Assembly: GCA_009936765.1 (NCBI GenBank)
Contig: JAACDL010000190.1
Location: 1-36,734, forward strand
Direction of reading: 5' to 3'
DNA: 36,734 nucleotides
Source of the DNA: Methanobacteriota archaeon
GTDB lineage: Archaea > Thermoplasmatota > Poseidoniia > Poseidoniales > Poseidoniaceae
The first letter of the stretch is position 1. The number at the start of each line of letters is the position of its first letter. A program made the translations under genes and the position numbers. The notes beneath the pieces are model-generated. The model did not search any database and was not told where the DNA came from. It was given only the letters and a program-made list of their open reading frames with translations. This document shows positions 15,298 to 24,958 of the stretch, one piece after another.

Positions 15298-17570
15298 TCT
15301 TTACGAGATCTTAGGCTAGCAACAATTCCAGCAACTGCAATCATTGTCATTGTAAGAACTGGTGAGACGAAAGGAAGTAGTCCACTTCCATCATCAGCAG
15401 CAGTTTCATCTCCAGAACCATCCGCAGGGCCGCCTGCTTCTGGACTGTTATCTTGTAGTGATTCTTCAATCGCTTCTTCGATAATTTCATTGTTGTGTTG
15501 AGACAAATCTACTAGATCTTCTAGAGTGGAGTCATCAGCAATATCTGCTTCTTGGGCGATAGCTTGTTGTCCAGAGAAGTATGTTATTGAAACTGGAGAA
15601 GGTGCATCGCCGTAAGAATCAGATTCTGGACCGACTAAAGTGTACCACAGGTTGCTATCATCAGATGTGACAACCATTTGGAATCCAACTACCATATTGT
15701 TGGTGTTATCCCAAAGTATGTACATCTCTCCATCATCATACGGGAAGTCAGCTTCATAATCTTCAAGTCTGTATTCTAAATTTTCACCAAAGTTCTCGAG
15801 CACATTTTCTAGTGTGGAATCAGAGAATCCCTCGATAATGTCGATTACTAAGTCACTAGGTTCTGGATCTTGCGCAACTTCAGTACATGTTTCAACAGTA
15901 TCGACGATTTGGTTATTTGTGATATCTTTCAGTTGTGCAGTAACACAGTGTTCACCCCATGAACTAGTAGACATCTCCGTCCATTCATCATCATAATCAG
16001 TGTTTGAGATTACGTAGGAGCCTGTGTCTTGAGTAATTCCATCTGAGTCAACCAGTACCATGTTTACTTCGTAATTGTTGTTATAATCCAGATCCCATGC
16101 CTGTAATTCGAGCTGTACTTCTTCTTGGGAACCGACATTCATTTCCATGGACATCATGTCGCTTGACTCATAATCGTCGCCACTTCCGTCCATGCTTTCT
16201 ACAATCTCTGCTGTGCTGTCTACAATCATATCTTCAAGAGTTGCAGCATCTTCAGTTCCCGCGAATGCGTGTAAGAATAGATCGTAAATATGGCAGGTCA
16301 TCCCGAACGGAACTGGACTTGTGTGTGCCTGCATAACTTCAATTTGTTCACCATCGGTAGTAATCATCTGAGTTCCCTCGAATAATTCCATACCCATCTC
16401 GCAGCCATAGCCTTCATCGAACCCACCGGCGTCAGTAGTATCATCACTTGCAGAAACATCCCACTTACCTTCAGGGAATCCCATTTCTTCTGCCGGTAGA
16501 CCTGTCAATTCAAAGTTAAATCCTGTAGAAGTAGAGAAAGTTCCTATGTTGGATTCTACTTCATCTATCACTATGTGACCAATAGGGCTGGTACCGTCAT
16601 TGTAGTGTGTCCAACCTTCAGCAACTGCGTTTTCCCAATCATCATCATGATCGAAATCCCAAGTACAGAAGAATTCGTCACTGCTAGAATAGTACTCACA
16701 GTAGGATCTGTACTCATACCAGTCAACATTCCCATCGTCATCGTAATCGATAGTGCATCGGTATTCATGACCATCCCATTCGCAATCTTCGTAGTTCTCC
16801 CAATAAACTTCACCAGAGTCGTCTTCTCCAATATTCCATTCAATGCTTTCTCCGCCTTCTAGGTCAGAAATTCTTTGATGGAGCGTACTTGGCTCGGCGT
16901 AAATTATTGAACTTGCAGCGTTAGTTACTCCGTAAGCGACACCCATTTCCATGTGGATGTCTAGAGGCATGACTTTGTCGCCATCCTCTGCTTCTAGGCT
17001 ACCTTCGAGGTCAAAGGAAATTGTTGTATCAGATGCCATAGACATATCAATATCATGGCCATAGATTAGCCCGGCTACATCACGGTACTCTACATAGTAA
17101 GCATCGACGTTGAAAACACCTTCAGAACCAGCTGAGATTGTTAAATCCCAACCTGCACGAGCATCTGACCACTCGGTGATAATTGCCATATCTGTAAGTG
17201 AGCCATGGCGAACTGTCAATTCTGTAACATGCTTTGTTACTTCAACTGAAGACCCATCTGTAGCATCAAACATCATTGTTCCATCTTCATATTGGTCGAC
17301 AACCATTGAAGAAGTACCTGTGATTTCTTCTAGGATAAGCAGTTCGATTCCTGCATCATCTGCAGACTGCATAACATCTGCTAGAATTTCATCAAGCGGC
17401 AAGCCAGTCATAGACTCAAAATCAGTATCCATGTTGGTCCAATCATATTCCATTCCAAACGCGAAGTGTTCAGTTGTTGCATCCTCCGCAGCGACTCCTT
17501 GTGGCAAAACAGATGCACACAAAAGTACGGTCAACAAAACGGCATTCAATCTCGAGAAACTTTTCCTCAT
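15294..17570 (-). CDS. Secreted acidic protein with EF-hand-like loop and C-terminal anchor
   Basis: 758 aa. The signal peptide probably ends at GVAA (residue 28). The C-terminus has a Ser/Asp/Gly-rich linker, one hydrophobic helix (about 731-751) and the short basic end RSRKE, the layout of archaeal CTERM-type anchors, although no canonical PGF motif is present. A Cys/Tyr/Asp-rich module at about 255-320 contains DYDDDGNVDWYE (275-286), which fits the 12-residue EF-hand calcium loop with D1, D3, D5, G6, D9 and E12. The rest is beta-rich and unrecognised. TATA-like TTAATTA lies 24-30 bp upstream of the ATG and there is no Shine-Dalgarno site, which suggests a leaderless start. The next gene starts within its stop codon. 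Confidence 0.85.
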   Translation of the reverse strand: MRKSFSRLNAVLLTVLLCASVLPQGVAAEDATTEHFAFGMEYDWTNMDTDFESMTGLPLDEILADVMQSADDAGIELLILEEITGTSSMVVDQYEDGTMMFDATDGSSVEVTKHVTELTVRHGSLTDMAIITEWSDARAGWDLTISAGSEGVFNVDAYYVEYRDVAGLIYGHDIDMSMASDTTISFDLEGSLEAEDGDKVMPLDIHMEMGVAYGVTNAASSIIYAEPSTLHQRISDLEGGESIEWNIGEDDSGEVYWENYEDCEWDGHEYRCTIDYDDDGNVDWYEYRSYCEYYSSSDEFFCTWDFDHDDDWENAVAEGWTHYNDGTSPIGHIVIDEVESNIGTFSTSTGFNFELTGLPAEEMGFPEGKWDVSASDDTTDAGGFDEGYGCEMGMELFEGTQMITTDGEQIEVMQAHTSPVPFGMTCHIYDLFLHAFAGTEDAATLEDMIVDSTAEIVESMDGSGDDYESSDMMSMEMNVGSQEEVQLELQAWDLDYNNNYEVNMVLVDSDGITQDTGSYVISNTDYDDEWTEMSTSSWGEHCVTAQLKDITNNQIVDTVETCTEVAQDPEPSDLVIDIIEGFSDSTLENVLENFGENLEYRLEDYEADFPYDDGEMYILWDNTNNMVVGFQMVVTSDDSNLWYTLVGPESDSYGDAPSPVSITYFSGQQAIAQEADIADDSTLEDLVDLSQHNNEIIEEAIEESLQDNSPEAGGPADGSGDETAADDGSGLLPFVSPVLTMTMIAVAGIVASLRSRKE

Positions 17571-17593
17571 GAATTAAACTTATCATAACAGGG

Positions 17594-17600
17594 TAATTAA
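17594..17600 (-). promoter_or_regulatory. TATA-like element for the gene starting at 17570
   Basis: TTAATTA on the minus strand is centred 27 bp before ATG 17570. The 54-bp spacer holds no Shine-Dalgarno site, which fits a leaderless archaeal promoter. Confidence 0.4.
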
Positions 17601-17624
17601 GGTATGGGCAGCGAAAAATGGGGA

Positions 17625-20600
17625 TTATTCAACGTTTTCAGTTGAATTGTCAACTGGGCTTTCATCCAAATCCCCTTCTAAGTATTCTTTGGAATCGCCG
17701 CCAAATACCCCCCATGAATCTATGAGATCTATGTCTGCAAGGCGCTTTCTTCTTCGTATCACTACGAAAGCTACAATCGACGATAGAAGAATGAATCCTC
17801 CTATTGAAGCACCTGCAACATACAGCGAAGTGTTATCCTTTTCTTTTTCTGTAAATTCAATATTGATACTGATGTAGTCTATGCTCTCATCATCGAATGC
17901 TGTTACTTTTACCTGAGCTTTGCCATCGCCTTCCGGTAGTATTTCGACATCTCCTGTCCAAATGCCGTCACCGTCATCATCTGTCAGATTGAAGTACCAA
18001 ATTTGAGGTTCTTTGATAATTGTTGCATTAAGCAATTGAGTTGTACCATCCGGGTCATCTAATTTGACTCGAACTGAAATCTTAGTGAGTTCATTAACCG
18101 TAGCGGTTTTCGGAGTGGCTGTCAAATTAGAAAGGTCTGGGCTGCTAGATGCAACTGTTATGTTGAGATGTTGTTCATCAATTCCGCCCCTTCGGTCCTC
18201 AATGAAAAGCGAAATGTGATGCACCCCTGGTGCTAATTTGGTAGAATAGAAAGCATCGTTCGACAGTACAACCGGGTATATTTCACCTGCTTCGTACAAA
18301 CGCCATTCTCGTCTAGTAATGTCATCATCAGCATCGCTTGTCCCGTTCGAGTCAAACATAACCAATTCCCCCGGTTCGTAATACTGGTTGTTAACTGGCT
18401 CGTAGATTACGGCATCTGGGTCGGATTCAACCACCAGTAAATTGACTACCTCGTCCCTAGACAAACCTGTTTCGTCAACCAATGTGAATGTCAGAATGTG
18501 TTCACCTGAAGCTAAAGTAATAATGTATAATTCTGATGGACTTTCATCTGTAAGGATAATACCAGATACATCGCTTTCCAAACTGAATGTGAAATTGTCA
18601 CCGTCATAATCCATGCTTTCACGGATGTCAAGTTCGATCAAATCACTAGAATTGTACCCATATGATAAATCAGGATTTGTAATAACAAGAACCGGAGCAG
18701 AAGGTGCGACTTCAACAATCACGTTGCTGGTCACAGGAGAATGAATCCCATCGTCCATCATCAAGCTGATCGTATGCGTACCACTAGACAAGTGACCTTC
18801 GAAAATTAACCAATCAGAACCATCCTCTTGAAGAAGACCATCGATGTCAGAATACCAAGAATAAATCAGATATTCTGAACCAGTTGCTGGTTCACTTTCA
18901 GCACAATGCCATGATATATTGTTAGGGAATGTGCTACAAGCACTATCCCAATCTCCTGAACCAGAAGCATTGAACTCGAATAAGTGGCTAGAATCGTGAC
19001 TAGTGCCGGCTTGAGGCGATGTTATAACTGCTTTAGGAGGGCTATTTTCTACTGTAAGAATAGTCGAGTTCTGAGATGTTGAGTTGATGTGTTCCATCCT
19101 CCCGTCATTAACACTCAAGGTGATTACATGGGCGCCCCTAGAGAGGTGGCCTTGCCAAGTACTTTGATTCGAGATTATACCATCTAGAGAACTTTCCCAA
19201 AGGTAGGTGACATCGTCTCCTTCAGGGTCTACAGTCGTACTTAACAGAGTAATCTCATCTTCAGATAAATTACCTTCACGGCTAACTTCGAAAGAAGAAA
19301 CTGGTACTTCGTTATACAATTCAACTGGAACTACCCATTCTTTTACAGGGTTTATTCCATCAGACACAGATAGAGTGAGATCGAATGTCATGTCGCTCAT
19401 ATTTGCGAATGATAAGTATCCAGTTCCGTTTACACAATCACCTAGTTGTACATTGTTTCCAGGCCACGACCATGAACAATCTAGAGTATCATTTTCGGGG
19501 TCATAAGTACCATTTAGCCAGAACTCCAAGGGTTTGGTAATTGGAGTTTTCAACTCACCCCAAGGGGAAAGTGAAGGGTCTGTGTTAACGACAATTATTG
19601 GGTCTTGGTTAGATAATTCAATCGTTCTTGTTTCATCAACGCAGTTACCCTTGTCGTCACATATTTCCAGAGTAATGTCATGGACTCCGTCTGAAAGAGT
19701 ACAACCCCATACACCATCCGAATTTACAGAGAATGCAAAACCTCTGTTAGGATTGAATGGATTACCTTGACCGGTGCATGATGCCAAAATATCACCATCT
19801 AGGTCGCTTGTCCACGCGAAGGTTAATTCATCATCATCAAGGTCCCAAGAAGCACTAGCGTTGAATAAAATATCTCCTTGTGATGGGTAAACATTCTGAT
19901 CTGAAGGAGTGTCCCAAATTATGAAAGGTGCTTGATTTGACAAAGGAAGTTGACACCAGACCATCCTGTCTTCGGACAAGGAGATACTGGTGGAATTAGA
20001 TACACTATCATAAGAACAATCGATGGTAACTGTGGTGTAGGGGCTTTGTCCAACGCTTGTGTATTTCTTACCTCTTAAATCAGAGAATGTCACAGTACCA
20101 ATGTTGTTTGTTGATTCCGATATTGAATTTTCTAATTGGTCAAAACCAAGATGCACTGCAGCATTTGGAATTCCATTTGAGTAATTATTTACAACCCATA
20201 CCTCAACATCCCATGCCTCTTCAATCCACCCATTACCAGCAATGTTAGCACTAGAATAACCGATGTTTGTAGGCTGATGTAAATGTAAATGTGAATCTGT
20301 ATCTAAATTTAGAACATGTGAACCAATATCACTGAATTTTGTCCAATTAAGTTCAACATTGGTGAATGTGAGTTCACCTGTGCAACTAGACGTTATGGTA
20401 TTTCCAGACCCTGATAATTGGTCATGATTTGAGAGATTGAGACAACCACTTCCTGAGAAATTAGCATTTGATAGAACACTGACCCTCTCAACATTATGCT
20501 CTGCATCCCAAATGAGTCCTCCATGAGTTCCGTAGATGTCGAGCCCATCAATCACGCCTTCTGCAGCAACGATATCGATTCCAGGTCCGCTATTATTCAC

Positions 20601-22250
20601 CCAAGCTTCTACGTCATGTAAATGGAACAATCCGCCCTGAGAACCGATATTCAAACCACTATTATCAATCGATATCGCAGGCCCTGTCAATGGGTCATGT
20701 ATCTGTAGATCTTCAAGATAAATATCGACTGAATCTGTGATTACAACACCGCGGTTGTTGCCAATTGAAACACAAGATACACAACTGACGTCTCCGGAAC
20801 CAGACTCAATATCATTCGCTCTGTTGAATTCAAGTCCTGCATCTGCATTGTTAGAACTGGACAGATTAGAAAGGTAGACGTACCTAGCATCATCAATATG
20901 TACGCCTGAGTTACCATTGTTGTCTAGTGTCAAACCGTCAACAATAGTTGCTGCGCTCTCTAAGTAGAATCCCTCTTGACCATTGTCATGGAGGTTCCAA
21001 TCGTTTCCTTGAATTGCTCCACCGTTCAAAGCAAATACTCCAGGACCTGTAGAATTGGAAACCTCAAGTCCGTCAAATTTAGCTGCGAAATAAGAAGAAC
21101 GTATCGAGATTCCTGCACCATCTGCGCCACTTCCAGAGCCTCCAGTATTATTGATTGAAAGATTTGTGAATATAGTCGATGAATCCACGAAATATAACTG
21201 AACTCCAACGGCGTCGTTGTCTTCAAGATGAGCATCTTCAATCCAAGCACCTGTGGCGTTTATCTCAATTGTAGCAGTAGCAAGACCGGACGTCTTAGCA
21301 TCAGGTCCGCCAGTTCCACTAATTTCTAAACCCTCGATTATTGCACTCTGATAATTTGTGTAATTTGTGTGGTCTTCTTTGTCGATTATGAGAGCCTTGT
21401 ACATGGAATTCCGAATATTCAAGTCTCTGATTACTGCCCTGGTAGTAATGCCATCATCGATGTGGCGGATTATTGCACCGTGATCTGAACGGTTAACTGA
21501 GACACCTTCCAACAATGGAACGCTATCTTCTACCCAAATTCCTGCAGCTTCGGCAAGAGTTGCCCCCGTAATATTTGAGATTGTGATATTGCGTAGAAGG
21601 CCACCAGAGTTACCCCATAAATTGACACCTCTGGTAACCGCATCGGAGATTGTCAAACCATCAATATTCGGAGCCGAACCAGCCCCTATTGAAAGTCCGA
21701 TTCCGTACCTCCAGTATGTGGGAAAGTTCCAGTCTTGCCCGGCTTCATCTATGACCATATCACGTATAGTAGGTGTTGCGGGATTGAACATGTCAACACC
21801 TACATCATCTGCATTCCAGATTGTTACATTGGCAAGATAAGGGTCGGACCCGTAAATCGTAAGTCCATAAGTTGAGTGAATAATTGAAGCATTGTCTATT
21901 CTACTGCCTCTGCCGTTTGAAGTGGAATTGAACTGAATTCCCATGTGGTCACCGCCACCCGCATAGTCAAAGTAAACCGGACAATTACTTGTTCCTTCAA
22001 CTGTAATTCGACCTTCGACAAAGATCCTAACTCCATTTGACATTGTTACGTTTGTACAAGCTGAAATAATCAGTTCATCAGTAACTGAAACAGTGTGATG
22101 ATTATTGAGAACAACTTCTCCTGACCAAGTTGTTTGCGCACGCCCACTAGTTTCACTGATTTCGTCGACACTCAAGAAAATTGGTGATTGTGATGACAGA
22201 CAGAAAATAATGAGTAAGCCAACCGCAGATACTGACTTTTTACTCATCAT
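17625..22250 (-). CDS. Giant surface protein: parallel beta-helix plus PKD/Ig-like domains
   Basis: 1541 aa. The N-terminus (MMSKKSVSAVGLLIIF...) is a signal peptide; the start may be ATG 22250 or 22247. Residues about 60-640 show short repeating strands of the PbH1/NosD right-handed beta-helix type (for example NASIIHSTYGLTIYG, DGLTISDAVTRGVNL), often with internal Asn/Gly turns. Residues about 760-1410 contain serial PKD- or Ig-like domains with the repeating pattern FNASxSWDxDxD...FxWxSDxDG, SGxHxIxLxVxD. A membrane helix at about 1476-1498 is followed by RRRKR and a 43-residue cytoplasmic tail. Beta-helices of this class bind or cleave polysaccharides in characterised proteins; no catalytic residues could be assigned here. 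Many N-x-S/T sites occur. Adhesion or polysaccharide binding is the best guess. Confidence 0.88.
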   Translation of the reverse strand: MMSKKSVSAVGLLIIFCLSSQSPIFLSVDEISETSGRAQTTWSGEVVLNNHHTVSVTDELIISACTNVTMSNGVRIFVEGRITVEGTSNCPVYFDYAGGGDHMGIQFNSTSNGRGSRIDNASIIHSTYGLTIYGSDPYLANVTIWNADDVGVDMFNPATPTIRDMVIDEAGQDWNFPTYWRYGIGLSIGAGSAPNIDGLTISDAVTRGVNLWGNSGGLLRNITISNITGATLAEAAGIWVEDSVPLLEGVSVNRSDHGAIIRHIDDGITTRAVIRDLNIRNSMYKALIIDKEDHTNYTNYQSAIIEGLEISGTGGPDAKTSGLATATIEINATGAWIEDAHLEDNDAVGVQLYFVDSSTIFTNLSINNTGGSGSGADGAGISIRSSYFAAKFDGLEVSNSTGPGVFALNGGAIQGNDWNLHDNGQEGFYLESAATIVDGLTLDNNGNSGVHIDDARYVYLSNLSSSNNADAGLEFNRANDIESGSGDVSCVSCVSIGNNRGVVITDSVDIYLEDLQIHDPLTGPAISIDNSGLNIGSQGGLFHLHDVEAWVNNSGPGIDIVAAEGVIDGLDIYGTHGGLIWDAEHNVERVSVLSNANFSGSGCLNLSNHDQLSGSGNTITSSCTGELTFTNVELNWTKFSDIGSHVLNLDTDSHLHLHQPTNIGYSSANIAGNGWIEEAWDVEVWVVNNYSNGIPNAAVHLGFDQLENSISESTNNIGTVTFSDLRGKKYTSVGQSPYTTVTIDCSYDSVSNSTSISLSEDRMVWCQLPLSNQAPFIIWDTPSDQNVYPSQGDILFNASASWDLDDDELTFAWTSDLDGDILASCTGQGNPFNPNRGFAFSVNSDGVWGCTLSDGVHDITLEICDDKGNCVDETRTIELSNQDPIIVVNTDPSLSPWGELKTPITKPLEFWLNGTYDPENDTLDCSWSWPGNNVQLGDCVNGTGYLSFANMSDMTFDLTLSVSDGINPVKEWVVPVELYNEVPVSSFEVSREGNLSEDEITLLSTTVDPEGDDVTYLWESSLDGIISNQSTWQGHLSRGAHVITLSVNDGRMEHINSTSQNSTILTVENSPPKAVITSPQAGTSHDSSHLFEFNASGSGDWDSACSTFPNNISWHCAESEPATGSEYLIYSWYSDIDGLLQEDGSDWLIFEGHLSSGTHTISLMMDDGIHSPVTSNVIVEVAPSAPVLVITNPDLSYGYNSSDLIELDIRESMDYDGDNFTFSLESDVSGIILTDESPSELYIITLASGEHILTFTLVDETGLSRDEVVNLLVVESDPDAVIYEPVNNQYYEPGELVMFDSNGTSDADDDITRREWRLYEAGEIYPVVLSNDAFYSTKLAPGVHHISLFIEDRRGGIDEQHLNITVASSSPDLSNLTATPKTATVNELTKISVRVKLDDPDGTTQLLNATIIKEPQIWYFNLTDDDGDGIWTGDVEILPEGDGKAQVKVTAFDDESIDYISINIEFTEKEKDNTSLYVAGASIGGFILLSSIVAFVVIRRRKRLADIDLIDSWGVFGGDSKEYLEGDLDESPVDNSTENVE

Positions 22251-22351
22251 ATTTCCACGACACCCTCAATGCATTAGACTGTTCCCCCTCTAGGTTTGAA
22301 CTTAGAAGTTAAATCGGCACAGTGAATAGGGGGTGTTATGTGGATTGTTTA

Positions 22352-22585
22352 ATGCCTGAAGCGTTCGTCCTGTTTAAGACTGAGCCGACCAAAGAAAGAG
22401 AGGTTTATTTGGAACTTTCAGGCAACCCTAGTGTTTCAGAAGTGCATGTCCTTTACGGAGAATTTGACCTCCTAATTCGGATTTCATCTGCCGATGCAAA
22501 AGGCCTCACTGGGATGCTGATGAAAGAATTTAGGCAGATATCTGGAGTTCGAGAGACTCAAACGATGATTGCTGTTGATTATTGA
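22352..22585 (+). CDS. Stand-alone Lrp/AsnC RAM-domain protein (first of tandem pair)
   Basis: 77 aa from ATG 22352. A GTG start at 22322 would add 10 unconserved residues, and the 77-aa reading matches the length of its neighbour exactly. The whole protein is one RAM (regulation of amino acid metabolism) domain: FVLFKTEP, then LYGEFDLLIRI and the ISGVRETQT end typical of AsnC-family ligand-binding domains. There is no DNA-binding helix-turn-helix. Known stand-alone RAM proteins form oligomers and bind small effectors or partner with full-length Lrp proteins; which effector applies here is unknown. It shares about 26 of 77 residues, without gaps, with the next gene, 9 bp downstream. It diverges from the beta-helix gene at 22250. 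Confidence 0.87.
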   Translation: MPEAFVLFKTEPTKEREVYLELSGNPSVSEVHVLYGEFDLLIRISSADAKGLTGMLMKEFRQISGVRETQTMIAVDY

Positions 22586-22590
22586 GGTGA
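22584..22590 (+). promoter_or_regulatory. Shine-Dalgarno site overlapping the first RAM gene's stop codon
   Basis: GAGGTGA lies 4 nt before ATG 22595 and shares its first two bases with the TGA of the upstream gene, which shows the two RAM genes are translated from one message. Confidence 0.75.
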
Positions 22591-22594
22591 GAAA

Positions 22595-22828
22595 ATGGCT
22601 ACTGGATTTGTATTAATTACCACTAAACCTGGAAGTGAGCATGATGTTCGCAGCAGCTTGGACAAAATAGAGCACGTTGTCAATCGCTGGATGCTATTCG
22701 GAGAATATGACCTGATTGCAAAAATACAGGCCGATGATGAATACACATTGACGAAAGTTATTGTTGAAGAGATAAGGCCTATTTCAGGAATTGTTGACAC
22801 CAAGACTTTGCTTGGTGCCGAGATATAA
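22595..22828 (+). CDS. Stand-alone Lrp/AsnC RAM-domain protein (second of tandem pair)
   Basis: 77 aa and a single RAM domain without a DNA-binding part: FVLITTKP, LFGEYDLIAKIQADD and RPISGIVDTKT match the AsnC ligand-binding pattern, with the GE-[FY]-D-L core shared with the upstream copy. It is a diverged duplicate of that gene (about one third identical, same length, no gaps). RAM domains assemble as dimers into rings, so a mixed complex of the two products is plausible (inference). The start is fixed by GAGGTGA at 22584-22590. Its TAA ends at 22828 and the stop codon of the convergent STAND ATPase begins at 22829, so no room is left for a separate terminator. Confidence 0.88.
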   Translation: MATGFVLITTKPGSEHDVRSSLDKIEHVVNRWMLFGEYDLIAKIQADDEYTLTKVIVEEIRPISGIVDTKTLLGAEI

Positions 22829-24871
22829 TCACAGTAATTTATGCATCATTTCCGTTGCATCTTTGGCCGCATTAGGACAAAGTGCACGCTTCCAAAGTGA
22901 GATTGCTTCTGCTAGAGATGAGAATGGGTTGTGTGTCTTGTAAACTGCTCGCAAATACCAAATTTTGGCTGCTATTCTTCTAGCTGAATTCAGATTGTTT
23001 TGAGATGCTGAACTTGGTAGTTCTATCTTATTCAAAAGCGATGCAGCCCTTTTGTCATCACACTTCTGGACTATGGACAGTTGTAACATAATTGCACGTA
23101 AGCCCGACCTCGAAAATACAGTGTCAACCAAGTTATCAAATGATGATGAACCCGGAGTTGATTGAGCGATTTCATCGCGCAGTTTAAGTGACTTTAGTTG
23201 AGGATCTTCACTGTGAGAAATGGATTCTAAATTATCCCTTATCTCTGCAGCTTCAGTCCAATTTCTATTTGCGATATACCATGAGTGGCGGATGTGGGCA
23301 ATTGCAACAAGTATGATTTTCTTCATATCATCAGTAACTTGACTGAAATCGAGTTTATCCAATAATTTGATGATGTCATTACCAGGAGTTTGACCGGGTA
23401 TTCTATCATCTAACCTTCTAGATGCTTCTGACAAGATTAGCCTTGAATCAGAGTTCTCTGGAATTGCCAAATCAGTATTTCCCTCCAATAACGAAAGTGA
23501 ATATTCTAAATCAGGAGCATCGCAATTTGCTAAATGCTCAGATGCCATTTCTGGCTCTCCCCTCTCGATTGCAACCATCGCCGCAATTCTATGCAATGAT
23601 TTCGATGGACTTCGATATATTGCGTCTCCAATCAATGTAGCTAATCCTGCACTAGACCTTACCATCAGGGCTTCAGCGTTGGAAAGCAAATGTGATTCGA
23701 TATCTCCACCAGAATTCAAGATATGATGCATCTCAACTAATCTAGCAAGATCTCCTTTTATTCTTGACCAATAGTTTGCAGCCTTTTTGTGGTCGACTTC
23801 TGTAAGCATAGTCGAGCGTACGTTTCTAACCAGATGATGTAACTCAACACCGCTTTCTAACCACCTTATCAGTGCATGATCATCTAATTCTAGTAAATGA
23901 TTTTCATGTTGTAATAAATCTGAAGGAACCGGAACTGGCAATAATGATAATTCGTCCAAACCTACTATCTCTTGACCCAGATTAGACAACACTACATCTC
24001 TAACCCATTCTTGTAAATCTGAACCTGCTTCGGGCAATACTGATTTTTCATCATGCATTTGCAAGGCTAATGGATGCCCACCTAACCTTTCAGCAACTAA
24101 CTCTCGATCTTCCAAATGAACTGGCAATAATGTAACTGCATCTTCAATTTCTAATGGAGGTACTTCTACAATTGTAAAACCTTCACTAATCGGTATTGGA
24201 GCGCGACTAGCCATGATCACATGTGGTGATTTTTGTACAAATTGTTCCAACCTCCCAAGATGTCTTTGATTTACTTCTTGTACTTCATCTAGAATTAACA
24301 CTTCATTTTTTGTTAGGTTTAGATTGGCTTCCTCGCTACTATGTTCAAGACCCCACTCCTGAAAAATTTGTGTAATATCCTTGAACGATTCCATAGTGGC
24401 GAAACGCACAGTTTTGCCTTCCCCTACCAACTCATCTGCAATACAGCGTAATAACGATGTTTTACCAATCCCGGGAAGGCCAGTGAGGATCAATTTTGAT
24501 ACATCTTTCAAATTACTAATTAGAGAGTTCCTACCCTTCAACAAAGTTTGTGCTGGAGGGTTTCCTAACAATTCCCCAATCTTAACTTTAGTTGGAATTT
24601 CTACGCCTTCACACTCAGCACGACCTGCAACTGTGATGTGATACACTTTCCTTTTTCGGCTGCCTCCGCCAATAACATGGGCTTTCCTTTCAACGATCAA
24701 ATTCTTAGATATTAATTCGTTTAGAGGTGCGTGTAATGCGGAACGAACGACGCCTAGATATTCGGATAATCCAGGAAGGCAAATCTCTCTAGGAACATCC
24801 CATGCAGAGTCTAAACTTGAGGGGAATGTAGCAAGCCGGGCTAGAATTCTTGCCTCTGGCCCGGTCACCAT
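22829..24871 (-). CDS. STAND-type ATPase with N-terminal winged-helix domain
   Basis: 680 aa. Residues about 5-90 resemble a winged helix of the MarR/PadR kind (VVRSALHAPLNELISKNLIVER, then SRKRKVYHITVAGR). An NTPase domain follows, with Walker A GLPGIGKTS (131-139), Walker B VLILDE (191-196), a sensor-like MASRAP (220-225) and LGGHPLAL (263-270), the GxP motif of NB-ARC/STAND proteins. Residues about 380-680 are Leu/Ala-rich helices that look like a TPR-type superhelix. This layout fits a signal-responsive transcription regulator of the MalT/AfsR class or another STAND switch. No nuclease, TIR or protease effector is visible, so a defence role has no direct support. It converges on the RAM pair with zero gap and diverges from UvrC over 87 bp. 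Confidence 0.83.
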   Translation of the reverse strand: MVTGPEARILARLATFPSSLDSAWDVPREICLPGLSEYLGVVRSALHAPLNELISKNLIVERKAHVIGGGSRKRKVYHITVAGRAECEGVEIPTKVKIGELLGNPPAQTLLKGRNSLISNLKDVSKLILTGLPGIGKTSLLRCIADELVGEGKTVRFATMESFKDITQIFQEWGLEHSSEEANLNLTKNEVLILDEVQEVNQRHLGRLEQFVQKSPHVIMASRAPIPISEGFTIVEVPPLEIEDAVTLLPVHLEDRELVAERLGGHPLALQMHDEKSVLPEAGSDLQEWVRDVVLSNLGQEIVGLDELSLLPVPVPSDLLQHENHLLELDDHALIRWLESGVELHHLVRNVRSTMLTEVDHKKAANYWSRIKGDLARLVEMHHILNSGGDIESHLLSNAEALMVRSSAGLATLIGDAIYRSPSKSLHRIAAMVAIERGEPEMASEHLANCDAPDLEYSLSLLEGNTDLAIPENSDSRLILSEASRRLDDRIPGQTPGNDIIKLLDKLDFSQVTDDMKKIILVAIAHIRHSWYIANRNWTEAAEIRDNLESISHSEDPQLKSLKLRDEIAQSTPGSSSFDNLVDTVFSRSGLRAIMLQLSIVQKCDDKRAASLLNKIELPSSASQNNLNSARRIAAKIWYLRAVYKTHNPFSSLAEAISLWKRALCPNAAKDATEMMHKLL

Positions 24872-24958
24872 GTTAGTTCGTTATCGCTCATCAATGATGT
24901 TTCTTGCCCCTATCTGATTGGCGATGTATTCTTCATCCACCGACACTACAAGCGATTC

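Noticed and set aside
22829..24871. Anti-phage defence island around the STAND ATPase
   Set aside because: No effector domain, toxin, nuclease, recombinase or other defence gene is adjacent; the neighbours are RAM proteins and UvrC.
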